This document shows positions 53,816 to 63,024 of a stretch of DNA of 64,000 nucleotides, in pieces. The DNA is taken from positions 806,001 to 870,000 of the forward strand of contig NZ_WPYP01000001.1 in assembly GCF_013030985.1 (NCBI RefSeq), given 5' to 3'. The stretch is from Ruegeria arenilitoris. Its GTDB lineage: Bacteria > Pseudomonadota > Alphaproteobacteria > Rhodobacterales > Rhodobacteraceae. The notes below the pieces were generated by a model, which saw only the letters and a program-made list of their open reading frames with translations, was not told the DNA's origin and did no database searches. Position numbers and translations under genes: made by a program. Within the stretch, counting starts at the first letter, position 1, and each line of letters opens with the position of its first letter.

Positions 53816-54895
53816 ATGACAGGTGTATGTCCAAACCAGCAGATCGAAGGCATGATTGCACGCGGTGAGATCACCGCCATCCCCGATGTCATACCGGCGC
53901 AGGTTCAACCCGCCAGCCTTGATTTGCGTCTGGGAACAGTGGCTTACCGCGTGCGCGCATCGTTTCTGGCCGGCGAAGGGCGGTCCGTCGCCGACCGTCT
54001 GGCCGAATTCGAAATGCACCGTATCGACATATCCGACGGCGCCGTGCTGGAAAAAGGCTGCGTCTATCTGGTGCCGCTGATGGAATCGCTTGCTCTGCCC
54101 GCCAGCGTGACAGCTGTGGCCAACGCCAAAAGCTCCACCGGGCGGTTGGACCTGTTGACCCGTACTATCACCGATGGCGGCACCGAGTTCGACCGGGTGC
54201 CTGCGGGTTATACCGGGCCGCTTTATGCCGAGATTTGCCCCCGTTCCTTCTCGGTTCTGGTGCGTCCGGGTATGCGGCTGAACCAGATTCGCTTCCGTCA
54301 GGGTCAGGCGGTGCTCAGCGACGCAGAACTGACGGCGCTGCATAACGACTCGCCGCTTGTCGATGGCCCGGCGGTCATTCAGGACGGGCTGGGTTTTTCG
54401 GTCGATCTGCAACTGCCCGATACCGATCTGGTGGGCTACCGCGCCAAGCCGCATACCGGAGTGATCGATCTGGACCGGATTGGCGAATATGACCCGCAGG
54501 AATACTGGGAAGAAGTGCGTACCCGTGATGGCCGCATCATCCTGGACCCCGGTGCGTTCTACATCCTGGTCAGCCGCGAGGCCGTTCACATTCCACCGAT
54601 GTACGCCGCCGAAATGGCCCCTTATCTGGCGATGGTCGGTGAATTCCGGGTGCATTATGCCGGTTTCTTCGATCCGGGCTTCGGCCACGCCGAAGCCGGC
54701 GGTGCCGGGTCGCGCGGTGTACTGGAAGTGCGCTGCCACGAGGCGCCCTTCGTGCTGGAGCACGGCCAGGTCGTCGGGCGGCTGGTCTATGAGAAGATGG
54801 CGGAAATGCCCACGCAGCTTTATGGCGCGGGCATTGCGTCAAACTATCAGGGACAGGGACTGAAACTGTCCAAGCATTTCAAGGCTGTTGGCTAG
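53816..54895 (+). CDS. dcd: dCTP deaminase, long alphaproteobacterial form
   Basis: The 359-residue protein is about twice the length of E. coli Dcd and has two dUTPase-fold repeats, as in the 2'-deoxycytidine 5'-triphosphate deaminases of Rhodobacteraceae. VQPASLDLRLG and ANAKSSTGRLDLLTR are in the first half; GFFDPGFGHAEAGG is in the second. It converts dCTP to dUTP for thymidylate synthesis. ATG at 53816 with GGGGGGATC before it is preferred over 53771. It converges with a 74-residue gene (4-base overlap). Confidence 0.9.
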   Translation: MTGVCPNQQIEGMIARGEITAIPDVIPAQVQPASLDLRLGTVAYRVRASFLAGEGRSVADRLAEFEMHRIDISDGAVLEKGCVYLVPLMESLALPASVTAVANAKSSTGRLDLLTRTITDGGTEFDRVPAGYTGPLYAEICPRSFSVLVRPGMRLNQIRFRQGQAVLSDAELTALHNDSPLVDGPAVIQDGLGFSVDLQLPDTDLVGYRAKPHTGVIDLDRIGEYDPQEYWEEVRTRDGRIILDPGAFYILVSREAVHIPPMYAAEMAPYLAMVGEFRVHYAGFFDPGFGHAEAGGAGSRGVLEVRCHEAPFVLEHGQVVGRLVYEKMAEMPTQLYGAGIASNYQGQGLKLSKHFKAVG

Positions 54896-55116
54896 AACTT
54901 CATGAACCGGCGCATTTGGCGGGTCACCCGCTGTGCCTGTTTCAGGTGCTGCGGCGGGCGTTGGCCATTGTCTTGCGGGCGGTTAGCGCCCCCGGTTTGC
55001 TGATCCGACTTGCCACCCATGCGGCTGGCCATGTCAAAGCCCTTGTCCACGCCTTTGCTGACAAGGCGACGCATGACCTGACGTACGATCATGTCGATGA
55101 TCCGATTGGCGTTCAT
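54892..55116 (-). CDS. Small basic hypothetical protein (74 aa)
   Basis: A basic protein: a first half MNANRIIDMIVRQVMRRLVS, a Gly/Gln/Asn-rich middle, and a basic end KQAQRVTRQMRRFMKF. It has no membrane span. I do not recognise a family. It follows scpB by 64 bases on the same strand and ends inside the dcd stop region. Confidence 0.65.
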   Translation of the reverse strand: MNANRIIDMIVRQVMRRLVSKGVDKGFDMASRMGGKSDQQTGGANRPQDNGQRPPQHLKQAQRVTRQMRRFMKF

Positions 55117-55180
55117 TGCTCAACTCCGTTTCTTGCCGTCCAACATAGGGTTTTGATGTGACAACAAAAGGGCCGTCCGA

Positions 55181-55837
55181 TCACTCTTCCTCGAACAGTT
55201 CGGTCTGATCTTCATCTTCCACGTCCTCTCGTCCCTCACCCAGAGGGATCGTGCCCGGTGGCGGCCTGTTCTCAAGCAACCCGGCCGCGCGCAGTTCCTT
55301 GAGGCCCGGCAGGTCACGTGCGTTCTCGAGCCCGAAATGGTCAAGGAATTGCGGTGTCACCACAAAGGTCACCGGACGGCCGGGTGTCATACGACGGCGG
55401 CCCAGACGTATCCACTCCATCTCCAGCAGCTGATCAATGGTCCCGCGTGAGACCGAGACCCCACGGATTTCCTCGATCTCTGCCCGCGTGCAGGGCTGGT
55501 GATAAGCCACGATGGCCAGTGTTTCGATGGCAGCCCGGCTGAGCTTGCGGGTCTCGACCGTTTCCTTCTGCATCAGGAAACCCAGATCGGGGGCGGTACG
55601 AATGGCCCAGGCCTCGCCGACGCGGACCACGCGAACACCACGGCCTTCATAGCGTTTCTGAAGCATTTCAACCGCTTGCGCCGCATCGCTGCCATGGGGC
55701 ATCCGTGCCTCAAGGTCAGCAATCGTCACCGGCTCGGCACTGGCGAACAGCACGGCTTCGACCATCCGTTCCTGTTCCGCAATGGGCGGTGCTTCGAACA
55801 GGGTGCCGGTGCCTTCGTCTTCGGGGGCGTCAGTCAC
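55181..55837 (-). CDS. scpB: Segregation and condensation protein B
   Basis: The 218-residue kleisin partner has two winged helices: MVEAVLFASAEPVTIADLEARM and the central SRAAIETLAIVAYHQPCTRA with EIRGVSVSRGTIDQLLE. It binds ScpA-SMC in chromosome condensation. Start is GTG at 55837, overlapping the scpA stop by 8 bases; an upstream ATG frame at 55873 is unlikely. The acidic end EDVEDEDQTELFEEE is typical. Confidence 0.93.
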   Translation of the reverse strand: MTDAPEDEGTGTLFEAPPIAEQERMVEAVLFASAEPVTIADLEARMPHGSDAAQAVEMLQKRYEGRGVRVVRVGEAWAIRTAPDLGFLMQKETVETRKLSRAAIETLAIVAYHQPCTRAEIEEIRGVSVSRGTIDQLLEMEWIRLGRRRMTPGRPVTFVVTPQFLDHFGLENARDLPGLKELRAAGLLENRPPPGTIPLGEGREDVEDEDQTELFEEE

Positions 55838-56624
55838 GAGTGTCAGTCCTCTTGCGCAGATGGATCGGAGCAAAGGTTTCGCTTTGCTTGATCTCCATAT
55901 GTCCTTCTTTCACCAACTCCAATGAGGCCGCAAAGGTCGCCGCCGTGGCCGACCTGCGCCGTACCGGGTCGGCATCCCAGCCGTCGGGCAGATAGGTCTC
56001 CATATCGGTCCAGGTGCCCGCGAATCCGATCAGCGGCCGCATCCGCTCCAGCGCCTGTTCCATCGTGAACACGGCGTCGCGGTCCATGACAAAGGGGCGG
56101 AATTCGTCGCGGGTGCGAATGCGCGCATACCCCTGCATCAGGTCCAGTAGCGTGGCGGAATAGGTGACGGTCCGGATGCGGGTGATATCCTCGCCCTGCC
56201 CCCGTTTAAAGAAATCACGGCCCAGCTGGTCACGTGCCATCAGGCGGGCCGCGGAGTCGCGCATGGCCTGCAGGCGCTCCAGCTGGAACGCCAGATGCGC
56301 GGCCAGTTCTTCGCCCGATGGTCCTTCGTCATCCGGGTCGGGCGGCAGCAGCAGGCGGGATTTCAGAAAGGCGAGCCAGGCGGCCATCACCAGATAGTCG
56401 GCCGCCAGCTCGATCCGCAGTGCACGGGCCTTTTCCACGAAGGCCAGATATTGCTGTGCCAGCGCCAGTACCGAGATTTTCCGCAGGTCGACCTTTTGCG
56501 TACGCGACAGGGTCAGCAGCACGTCCAGCGGGCCTTCGAAGCCGTCGACGTCAACGATCAGGGCTTCGGCCGCAAGACGATCCGCGACCGAGACCGGGTC
56601 TTCGCTGAAAAGATTATCGTTCAT
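55830..56624 (-). CDS. scpA: Segregation and condensation protein A
   Basis: The 264-residue kleisin has the N-terminal SMC-neck motif FEGPLDVLLTLSRTQKVDLR and ISVLALAQQYLAFVEKA, plus the C-terminal winged helix before VKEGHMEIKQ. It bridges SMC heads with ScpB. It overlaps nagZ upstream by 11 bases and scpB downstream. Confidence 0.94.
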   Translation of the reverse strand: MNDNLFSEDPVSVADRLAAEALIVDVDGFEGPLDVLLTLSRTQKVDLRKISVLALAQQYLAFVEKARALRIELAADYLVMAAWLAFLKSRLLLPPDPDDEGPSGEELAAHLAFQLERLQAMRDSAARLMARDQLGRDFFKRGQGEDITRIRTVTYSATLLDLMQGYARIRTRDEFRPFVMDRDAVFTMEQALERMRPLIGFAGTWTDMETYLPDGWDADPVRRRSATAATFAASLELVKEGHMEIKQSETFAPIHLRKRTDTRD

Positions 56625-57621
56625 ATACCTGCCCGCCCATTAGGGCAGATAGTTCCGCCTCGGCGGCCTGGATGTCAAGTTCCACAGGCTTTTGCCGCAT
56701 TGCCAGCGCCTTTTCTGCGCGCTTCCCGGCCTGTTCCGTCATTTCTCCGGCGGCCTCCAGCACCTTGGCGCGGGCGTCAAACGTGCCGTTGCAATGCAGA
56801 ACCACATCACACCCGGCATCCAGCGCCTGACGCGCGATATCCTCAGCCGCGCCGCTGAGGGCCTTCATCGAGATGTCATCGGTCATGATCAGCCCGTCGA
56901 ACCCGATCTTGTCGCGGATCAGGCCAATCATGGTGGGCGAAATCGTTGCCGGTTTCGGGTCGATCCGGTCATAGACCAGATGCGCGGTCATCCCCATCGG
57001 CAGGTCATTCAATGCACGAAACGGGACGAAATCAGCCTGTTCCAGCGCGTTCTGTGTCAGATCCACATGTGGCAGATCATGGTGGCTGTCGAGCGTGGAC
57101 AGGCCATGACCCGGCATATGCTTGATAACGGGCAAAACGCCGCCATCCAGATGGCCCCTGGCGACGGCCTTTCCCAGCCGCGAAACCTGTTTGGGGTCAG
57201 AACCATAGCAGCGGTTTTTCAGAAACGCGTGCGTATTGTCCCGCGCCAGATCGACCATCGGTGCGCAGTTGCTGTCGATGCCCAGCCCGAACAACTCATC
57301 GGCGATCAGACGATAACGCAGATACATCGCCCGTTCGGCCTGATCGCCGGCCCGTGCGGTATGATCCAGTGGCGGCAACCAATCGCGGGCGAGAGGCGCG
57401 CGCAGGCGCTGGACCCGACCGCCCTCCTGATCGATTGTGATGGGGCAATTGCGACCCACGGCCTCGCGGAAGTCATCGCACAGGGCGCGGACCTGATCGG
57501 CGGTGTCGATATTGCGCGCAAACAAAATGAACCCAAACGGGTTCATCTCGCGAAACAGTTTCTTTTCCTGTGGCGTCAGGCGTAGGCCTTCGGCGTCGGT
57601 GATGGCCGCACCAAAACTCAC
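56614..57621 (-). CDS. nagZ: Beta-N-acetylhexosaminidase
   Basis: The 335-residue GH3 enzyme removes GlcNAc from anhydro-muropeptides in peptidoglycan recycling. DQEGGRVQRL, KHMPGHGLSTLDSHHDLP (catalytic His/Asp loop) and GLIMTDDISMKAL (nucleophile Asp) are the diagnostic stretches. Start is GTG at 57621, overlapping the SPOR gene stop (GTGA); the open frame extends 7 codons. AnmK at 39786 acts later in the same route. Confidence 0.94.
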   Translation of the reverse strand: MSFGAAITDAEGLRLTPQEKKLFREMNPFGFILFARNIDTADQVRALCDDFREAVGRNCPITIDQEGGRVQRLRAPLARDWLPPLDHTARAGDQAERAMYLRYRLIADELFGLGIDSNCAPMVDLARDNTHAFLKNRCYGSDPKQVSRLGKAVARGHLDGGVLPVIKHMPGHGLSTLDSHHDLPHVDLTQNALEQADFVPFRALNDLPMGMTAHLVYDRIDPKPATISPTMIGLIRDKIGFDGLIMTDDISMKALSGAAEDIARQALDAGCDVVLHCNGTFDARAKVLEAAGEMTEQAGKRAEKALAMRQKPVELDIQAAEAELSALMGGQVYER

Positions 57622-58682
57622 CGAGCGGCCACCGGAATGCAATCGGCACCACTCGCCTCAAGCGCAGCACAGAATTGGCGTGAGTCGCTCAGGTCATCGA
57701 ACCCCAACACACGCAGTCGATAGAACGTGCGGCCCCCACGTGAAGTTTTCTGGATAACGCGCTGTTTTCCATCCATATAATCGCCAAATCGATTATTCAA
57801 ACGATCCCATTCCGCACGCGCCACATCCGAGCTTTCATAAGCCCCAAGCTGCGCCATCCGGGTGCCCTTGGACAGGGTGTCAGGATCAATATCTACGCCG
57901 ACAGCAGCTTTGACAGCAGCGTTGATTGCGTCTTCGGTGCTGCTGTTCGAGGTGATGCGGTTGGGTGTTGCGCGGGCTGGGCGGGTCACCGGGCGCAAGG
58001 ACCTGCGAACCCCTGGCAATGCTGCCAGTTCCGGGTCGGGCTGTTGCGCGGCCAGATCAGCGGGGTCGATTGCAGGTTCTTCTTCCGGCAAAGACAGGGC
58101 AGCCAGTTGCACGCCCTCTTCCGCCGGTTCGTCAATCCGGGCTGCGTCCCCAGCCAGCTCCGAAACCAATGCGTCCACCGTACCCTGACGCAGTTCGGCG
58201 GCTTCTTGATTGGAAATCTCTTCCTGAACCACATGCACGGCCGGAGTGGGTTTCAGCGGCTCAACCGGCGTGTCCTCGTCGGTCAGCGATACCGGACGCG
58301 GGGCAAGGATCAGGCGGTCCGCAGGCGGTGCGGCGGTTCCCACCGCAGCAACGGCATTGACAGCCAGACCCTGATGATCCGCGGGTGTTCCGCCGGGGTT
58401 TTCGGGCTGAATGCGCATCGGCCCTTCGATAGCTCTTACGACCGGTACACCGGAAACATCGCGCATCACCAGCTTGTAACCCCAGACGCCGATCCCGGCG
58501 ACCAGAGCGAGAGAGGCGACCGCGCCCATCGCGTTGACGATACGGCTCAACCCCGCTGCGCGCGGAACCTCTTCATATCCGTGCATGTCGTCGGAATACT
58601 CGTACCCATCCTTAGGATGCGGTTGATTCGTGTAATGCATCTGCTCGGGGCGCATCTGCCCCGAGTAATCGTAACGTGCCAT
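57618..58682 (-). CDS. SPOR-domain membrane protein
   Basis: The 354-residue protein has one membrane span (about 45-68; VNAMGAVASLALVAGIGVWG), a long Pro/Glu/Ala-rich periplasmic linker, and a C-terminal SPOR domain (about 270-350; KGTRMAQLGAYESSDVARAE, then GRTFYRLRVLGF). SPOR domains bind denuded glycan strands at division sites. GAGGCGGAC precedes the ATG. It sits between argS and nagZ, the usual order, so it is linked with cell-wall recycling. Confidence 0.9.
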   Translation of the reverse strand: MARYDYSGQMRPEQMHYTNQPHPKDGYEYSDDMHGYEEVPRAAGLSRIVNAMGAVASLALVAGIGVWGYKLVMRDVSGVPVVRAIEGPMRIQPENPGGTPADHQGLAVNAVAAVGTAAPPADRLILAPRPVSLTDEDTPVEPLKPTPAVHVVQEEISNQEAAELRQGTVDALVSELAGDAARIDEPAEEGVQLAALSLPEEEPAIDPADLAAQQPDPELAALPGVRRSLRPVTRPARATPNRITSNSSTEDAINAAVKAAVGVDIDPDTLSKGTRMAQLGAYESSDVARAEWDRLNNRFGDYMDGKQRVIQKTSRGGRTFYRLRVLGFDDLSDSRQFCAALEASGADCIPVAAR

Positions 58683-58769
58683 GTCCGCCTCACCGCCCGA
58701 TAGCGCCTTAAAACGTGGCGCGCGGGTCATTTCTTGCCTACCTCGTACCGGTGCGTCGGGCGGTGTTTG

Positions 58770-60515
58770 TTACCGCATCTCCTGCGCCGGAGTGACGCCA
58801 AGAATACCCAAGCCCGCTGAAATCACAACAGAAACAGCCCGGGCCAATGCGATTTTTGACTGGCTTGTGGCAACATCGCCATCCTGGATGAACCGCAGTT
58901 GGGTTTCATCGTTGCCCTTGTTCCACAGCGCGTGGAAGTCCCCCGCAAGCTCATACAGGTAGAAGGCAACGCGGTGCGGCTCGTTGGTGCGCGCGGCGAT
59001 TTCAACCAGACGCGGCCATTCGGCCAGCTTCTTGGCCACGGTCAGTTCCGAGGCATGGTCGTTCTTGCTCAGATCCGCCCCGCCGAGGGTCGCATCATCG
59101 GCTGCAATCCCAGCCTCGGCTGCGCGGCGCAGCACGCTCATCACGCGGGCATGGGCGTATTGCACGTAGAACACGGGGTTCTCGCGGCTTTGCTCCAGCA
59201 CCTTGTCGAAGTCAAAGTCCAACGGCGCGTCGTTCTTGCGGGTGAGCATCACGAAACGGGTGACGTCCGGCCCAACCTGATCGACCACATCGCGCAGGGT
59301 GACAAAGTTCCCTGCCCGCTTGGACATCTTGAACGGCTCGCCGTTTTTCCACAGCTTCACCAGCTGCGTCAGCTTGATATCCAGCGGCACCTTGCCATCG
59401 GACAGCGCCGACACAGCCGCCTTCATCCGTTTGACATAACCCCCGTGGTCCGCGCCGAACACGTCGATCAGCGCGTCAAAGCCACGGGTTACCTTGTCAT
59501 AGTGATAGGCGATATCCGGGGCGAAATAGGTCCAGCTGCCGTCCGATTTCTTGACCGGGCGATCGACGTCGTCGCCGTGCTCGGTGGATTTGAACAGGGT
59601 CTGCTCGCGCGGCTCCCAATCTTCGGGCTTCTTGCCCTTTGGCGGCTCCAGCACGCCTTCGTAGATCAGGCCCTTCTCAGTCAGCGACTCCAGCGCTGCC
59701 TCAATCCGGCCGGTGCCATAGAGCGATTTCTCAGAGAAAAACACATCCATCTCAACGCCCAGCGCCTTCAGGTCGGCCCGGATCAGGTCCATCATTGCCT
59801 CGGTGGCAAAGTTGCGCAGATCCTCAAGCCATTCGCTTTCCGGCTTGTCGATCAGGCTGTCGCCATATTTCTCTTTCAGCGCCTCACCGATCGGGATCAG
59901 GTAGTCGCCAGGATACAGACCCTCGGCAATCTCGGGGCTGAGGCCATTGGCCTCGCGATACCGCTCATAGGACGAACGCGCCAGCACATCCACCTGCGCG
60001 CCACCGTCGTTGATGTAATACTCGCGGGTCACGTCATGGCCGGAATAGGCCAGCAAGCTCGCCAGGGCATCCCCGAACACAGCGCCCCGCGTATGGCCGA
60101 CATGCAGCGGGCCAGTGGGGTTGGCCGAGACATATTCCACATTAACCTTCTGGCCATGACCCATGGTCGAGCGGCCATAGTCGGTGCCCTTCTCCAGCAC
60201 CGCCGCCAGAACACCCTGCCAGACCGATGGTGCCAACCGCAGGTTCAGGAACCCCGGTCCGGCCACCTCGGCACTGGTGATCCGGTCATCCGCCGCCAGT
60301 TTGCCCGCCAGCACATCGGCGATGTCGCGCGGCTTCATCTTGGCCGGTTTCGCCAGCACCATCGCCGCGTTTGTCGCCATGTCGCCATGGGCGGCGTCGC
60401 GCGGCGGTTCGACCGCCACGTTGTCAAAGCTCAGCCCCTCGGGCAGCGCGCCTTCGGACTGCATCTGTGCCAGCGCGTCCAGTACAAGGCCGCGGATCTC
60501 GGAAAACAGGTTCAT
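58770..60515 (-). CDS. argS: Arginyl-tRNA synthetase
   Basis: The 581-residue class I synthetase charges tRNA-Arg. It has the N-terminal tRNA-binding domain, the HIGH motif as [20 protein letters not shown], the KMSK loop as [16 protein letters not shown], and the C-terminal anticodon domain. ATG at 60515 ([15 protein letters not shown]) is the family start; the frame extends 18 codons further. The SPOR gene follows after 87 bases. A long open frame on the other strand is an artefact of codon bias. Confidence 0.96.
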   Translation of the reverse strand: MNLFSEIRGLVLDALAQMQSEGALPEGLSFDNVAVEPPRDAAHGDMATNAAMVLAKPAKMKPRDIADVLAGKLAADDRITSAEVAGPGFLNLRLAPSVWQGVLAAVLEKGTDYGRSTMGHGQKVNVEYVSANPTGPLHVGHTRGAVFGDALASLLAYSGHDVTREYYINDGGAQVDVLARSSYERYREANGLSPEIAEGLYPGDYLIPIGEALKEKYGDSLIDKPESEWLEDLRNFATEAMMDLIRADLKALGVEMDVFFSEKSLYGTGRIEAALESLTEKGLIYEGVLEPPKGKKPEDWEPREQTLFKSTEHGDDVDRPVKKSDGSWTYFAPDIAYHYDKVTRGFDALIDVFGADHGGYVKRMKAAVSALSDGKVPLDIKLTQLVKLWKNGEPFKMSKRAGNFVTLRDVVDQVGPDVTRFVMLTRKNDAPLDFDFDKVLEQSRENPVFYVQYAHARVMSVLRRAAEAGIAADDATLGGADLSKNDHASELTVAKKLAEWPRLVEIAARTNEPHRVAFYLYELAGDFHALWNKGNDETQLRFIQDGDVATSQSKIALARAVSVVISAGLGILGVTPAQEMR

Positions 60516-60648
60516 TTCGGGTGTCCTTTTGCTTGCCCGGCGGTTTACCACGCAAAGCGGCAAGGTCAATGCAAGCGATCAGTTTCCGCTTGGATTAACC
60601 GTAAACGGGGCTAAGGTCACAGAAAATCCCCAACCCGGAGACCGTTTC

Positions 60649-61200
60649 ATGCGCCTAGCCCTGCCCCTTGCCATCGCCCTGACCACATCGCTGCCGGTCT
60701 GGGCCGAGATGCCTGCGCCTCAGGGCCATGTTCTGTTGACGCTCGGTGGAGCGGTCACCGAGACCAACCTGCCGGCCCGGGGTGAGAATGACGGCGGCCT
60801 TTTGGGGTATCTTGAGGTTCAGCACGACGGGGCCGCCGGGTTTGACGCCGCCCTGCTGGATGGTCTGGAACAGGTCGAGATCACGATCACCTACGGCCCT
60901 GAAGGCAACCAGCGCGACATCGCGTTTTCAGGCCCGCTGCTGTCGGACGTGATGACGATGGCGGGTGCAGCGGGAAAAACCGCAAAGCCCATGGCGCTGG
61001 ACGGCTATCAGTCGGAAATCCAATGGGAGAGCGTCACCGCGCATCAACCGATTGTTGCAACCCATGCGGATGGTGCTCCGATGGGGATTGGTGGCTATGG
61101 CCCAACCATGATCGTCTTCCCCCCAACCGACGATGCGGAACTGGCGCAGAAACAGGCCGGGCAACAAGTGTGGGCACTGGCCTATATCGGGGTCGAATAA
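60649..61200 (+). CDS. Small exported protein resembling a molybdopterin-binding oxidoreductase domain
   Basis: The 183-residue protein has a signal peptide (MRLALPLAIALTTSLPVWA, cut before EMP). The later part (ALDGYQSEIQWESVTAHQPI, then GPTMIVFPPTDDAEL) resembles small sulfite-oxidase-fold proteins that are annotated as molybdopterin-binding. It contains no cysteine at all, so the cysteine that ligates molybdenum in true sulfite oxidases is missing, and a non-enzymatic role is likely. CGGAG precedes ATG. It is divergent from argS and converges directly on dgt. Confidence 0.68.
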   Translation: MRLALPLAIALTTSLPVWAEMPAPQGHVLLTLGGAVTETNLPARGENDGGLLGYLEVQHDGAAGFDAALLDGLEQVEITITYGPEGNQRDIAFSGPLLSDVMTMAGAAGKTAKPMALDGYQSEIQWESVTAHQPIVATHADGAPMGIGGYGPTMIVFPPTDDAELAQKQAGQQVWALAYIGVE

Positions 61201-62343
61201 CTACCCGCCCGTCAGTCTTTTGTGGTCCTGCAGGGCGAACCGGTCCGTCATCCCGGCGATATAGTCCGACACGATCCGGGCCAGCGCCGTTTCGTCCTCT
61301 GCCGCCTCGATATCCCGGTGCCAGCGCGCAGGCATCTGTTTGGGATCGCTGAGATATATCGGAAACAACTCCTGAACCACCGCGCTGACCTCGGCGCGCA
61401 CCTCCATCACGCTGGGTGCCCGGTACATCCGTGTGAACAGGAATGCGCGAATTTCCTTGAGTTGGGTCCACAGCCCGTTTGAGAACTGAACCACCGGATA
61501 GCCCAGGTGCCGGATCTCCTCGACCGTCTGCGCCCCTGACGCGGCGATCAGCCTGCGCGACGTGTCGATCACATCGGACACCATGACCCCAAACACCCGC
61601 CGCAGCGCCTCATGTCGGCGGCGATAGGGGTCGAGACCGGGGTATTTGCGGTCAACCTCTGCATAGCAGTCGCCCACGATCGGCAATTGCTGGATTTCGT
61701 CGTCCGTGAACAGATTGGCCCGCAGGCCGTCCAACAGATCGTGGTTGTTGTAGGCAATGTCGTCCGAGAGCGCGGCTACTTGCGCCTCGGCACTGGCATG
61801 GGTGTGCAATTCCAGATCGAAACCTTCGTTGCATTCGGCCAGAGCCCAAGGCAGTTCCCCTTCGACCGGCCCGTTATGCTTGGCAATGCCCTCAAGGCAT
61901 TCCCATGTCAGGTTACAGCCGTCAAACTCGGCGTAGTGGCGTTCCAGCTTGGTGACAATCCGAATGGCCTGCGCGTTGTGGTCGAAGCCGCCATAAGGCT
62001 CCATCAACGCATGCAAAGCGTCTTCTCCAGTATGGCCAAACGGTGTGTGTCCAAGATCATGGGCCAGCGCCACCGCCTCGGTCAGTTCCGGGTTCAGGCC
62101 CAAGGCCCCAGAAATCGTGCGCGCGACCTGTGCCACTTCGATGGAATGAGTCAAACGGGTGCGATAGCTGTCACCCTCATGCTCAACAAACACTTGCGTC
62201 TTGTGTTTTAGCCGCCGAAACGCGCTGGCATGAATGATACGGTCGCGATCACGCTGAAAGCATGACCGAAAACTGCTCTCCTCCTCCGGCACAAGCCGCC
62301 CTCTTGCGCGGCCTGGGTCCGAGGCAAAACCCGCTCTGTCCAA
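61201..62343 (-). CDS. dGTP triphosphohydrolase-like protein
   Basis: The 380-residue HD-domain protein has FRRLKHKTQVFVEHEGDSYR, TRLTHSIEVAQVARTI (first His), LAHDLGHTPFGHTGE (HD pair) and SDDIAYNNHDLLDGL (last Asp). This is the Dgt type that splits dNTPs into nucleosides and triphosphate. The start is TTG at 62343 with AGGA 8 bases before; MDRAGFASDPGRARGRL fits the family. It is divergent from the erpA-like gene, the usual arrangement. Confidence 0.9.
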   Translation of the reverse strand: MDRAGFASDPGRARGRLVPEEESSFRSCFQRDRDRIIHASAFRRLKHKTQVFVEHEGDSYRTRLTHSIEVAQVARTISGALGLNPELTEAVALAHDLGHTPFGHTGEDALHALMEPYGGFDHNAQAIRIVTKLERHYAEFDGCNLTWECLEGIAKHNGPVEGELPWALAECNEGFDLELHTHASAEAQVAALSDDIAYNNHDLLDGLRANLFTDDEIQQLPIVGDCYAEVDRKYPGLDPYRRRHEALRRVFGVMVSDVIDTSRRLIAASGAQTVEEIRHLGYPVVQFSNGLWTQLKEIRAFLFTRMYRAPSVMEVRAEVSAVVQELFPIYLSDPKQMPARWHRDIEAAEDETALARIVSDYIAGMTDRFALQDHKRLTGG

Positions 62344-62419
62344 AGGTCTTGTCCTTGTCGCCTGTCCTTAGGTTTCATATATTGTACTGCGGTAAGGAAA
62401 TAAACCTTTGGAGTCCGGC

Positions 62420-62743
62420 ATGAATCTGCCCCCAACAGTGACAGAACGCGCCTTTGATCGCCTGGCCGAGATCGGTGCCGCAGATCAGGGACAAGCCCTG
62501 CGCATTGCGGTAGAGGGCGGCGGATGTTCCGGTTTTCAATACGAAATCGCACTGGACGAGCCAAAAGAAGACGATCTTGTGCTGGAAGGCAAGGGTCAGA
62601 AAGTCATCGTGGATTCCATTTCCCTGCCGTTTCTGGAAAACGCGGTGATCGACTTCACTCAGGAACTGATCGGCGCGCGCTTTGTGATCGAAAACCCCAA
62701 CGCCACCTCTTCCTGCGGCTGCGGTACATCTTTTTCGATGTAG
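62420..62743 (+). CDS. erpA: HesB/ErpA-type Fe-S assembly protein
   Basis: The 107-residue A-type carrier has the three cysteines of the family: GGGCSGFQYEI and the C-terminal SSCGCGTSF. It carries Fe-S clusters to apoproteins. ErpA fits best in this chromosomal position, but IscA-type family members cannot be separated by eye. GGAG lies before ATG at 62420. A repeat-rich gap follows. Confidence 0.9.
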   Translation: MNLPPTVTERAFDRLAEIGAADQGQALRIAVEGGGCSGFQYEIALDEPKEDDLVLEGKGQKVIVDSISLPFLENAVIDFTQELIGARFVIENPNATSSCGCGTSFSM

Positions 62744-62750
62744 TCATCGG

Positions 62751-62952
62751 TGGGGGCTTTGCCCGCACACCCCCAGGATATTTTTAGCCAGATGAAGCAG
62801 GGATCCGCTCTCCGACCATCCGACGGAGAGCTTCACCTGGCGCGGTCATCGGCGTCCCCGCCTGTACCGCACGATTATTTTTTACCAAATTGGTTAATGA
62901 TCCGTTTCTTCATCTGGCCAAAAATATCCCGGAGCGCGAGGCAGAGCCTCGC
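62751..62952. repeat. Inverted pair of the dispersed repeat (REPIN-like), copies 3 and 4
   Basis: Copy 3 (minus, 62797 down to 62751) and copy 4 (plus, 62908-62952) face away from each other across 110 bases. Their cores, 62773-62797 and 62908-62932, are 25-base inverted arms with two mismatches (core CCAGATGAAG/CTTCATCTGG). Copy 3 ends in a G/C hairpin (TGGGGG/CCCCCA); copy 4 ends in GCGAGGC-AGA-GCCTCGC (62936-62952). The spacer has its own 8-bp hairpin (GCTCTCCG 62807-62814, CGGAGAGC 62824-62831). It fills most of the 281-base gap between erpA and xth. Confidence 0.7.
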
Positions 62953-63024
62953 AACCCAGTCATCCACCTTGCCGTTGGGCTAGTTCTGGGCGATAGGTTG
63001 CCTTAAGCCACCGGAGGATCGCGC

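Noticed and set aside
58899..60614. 571-codon open frame opposite argS
   Set aside because: ArgS on the other strand has every family motif; the antisense frame is a by-product of high G+C codon bias.
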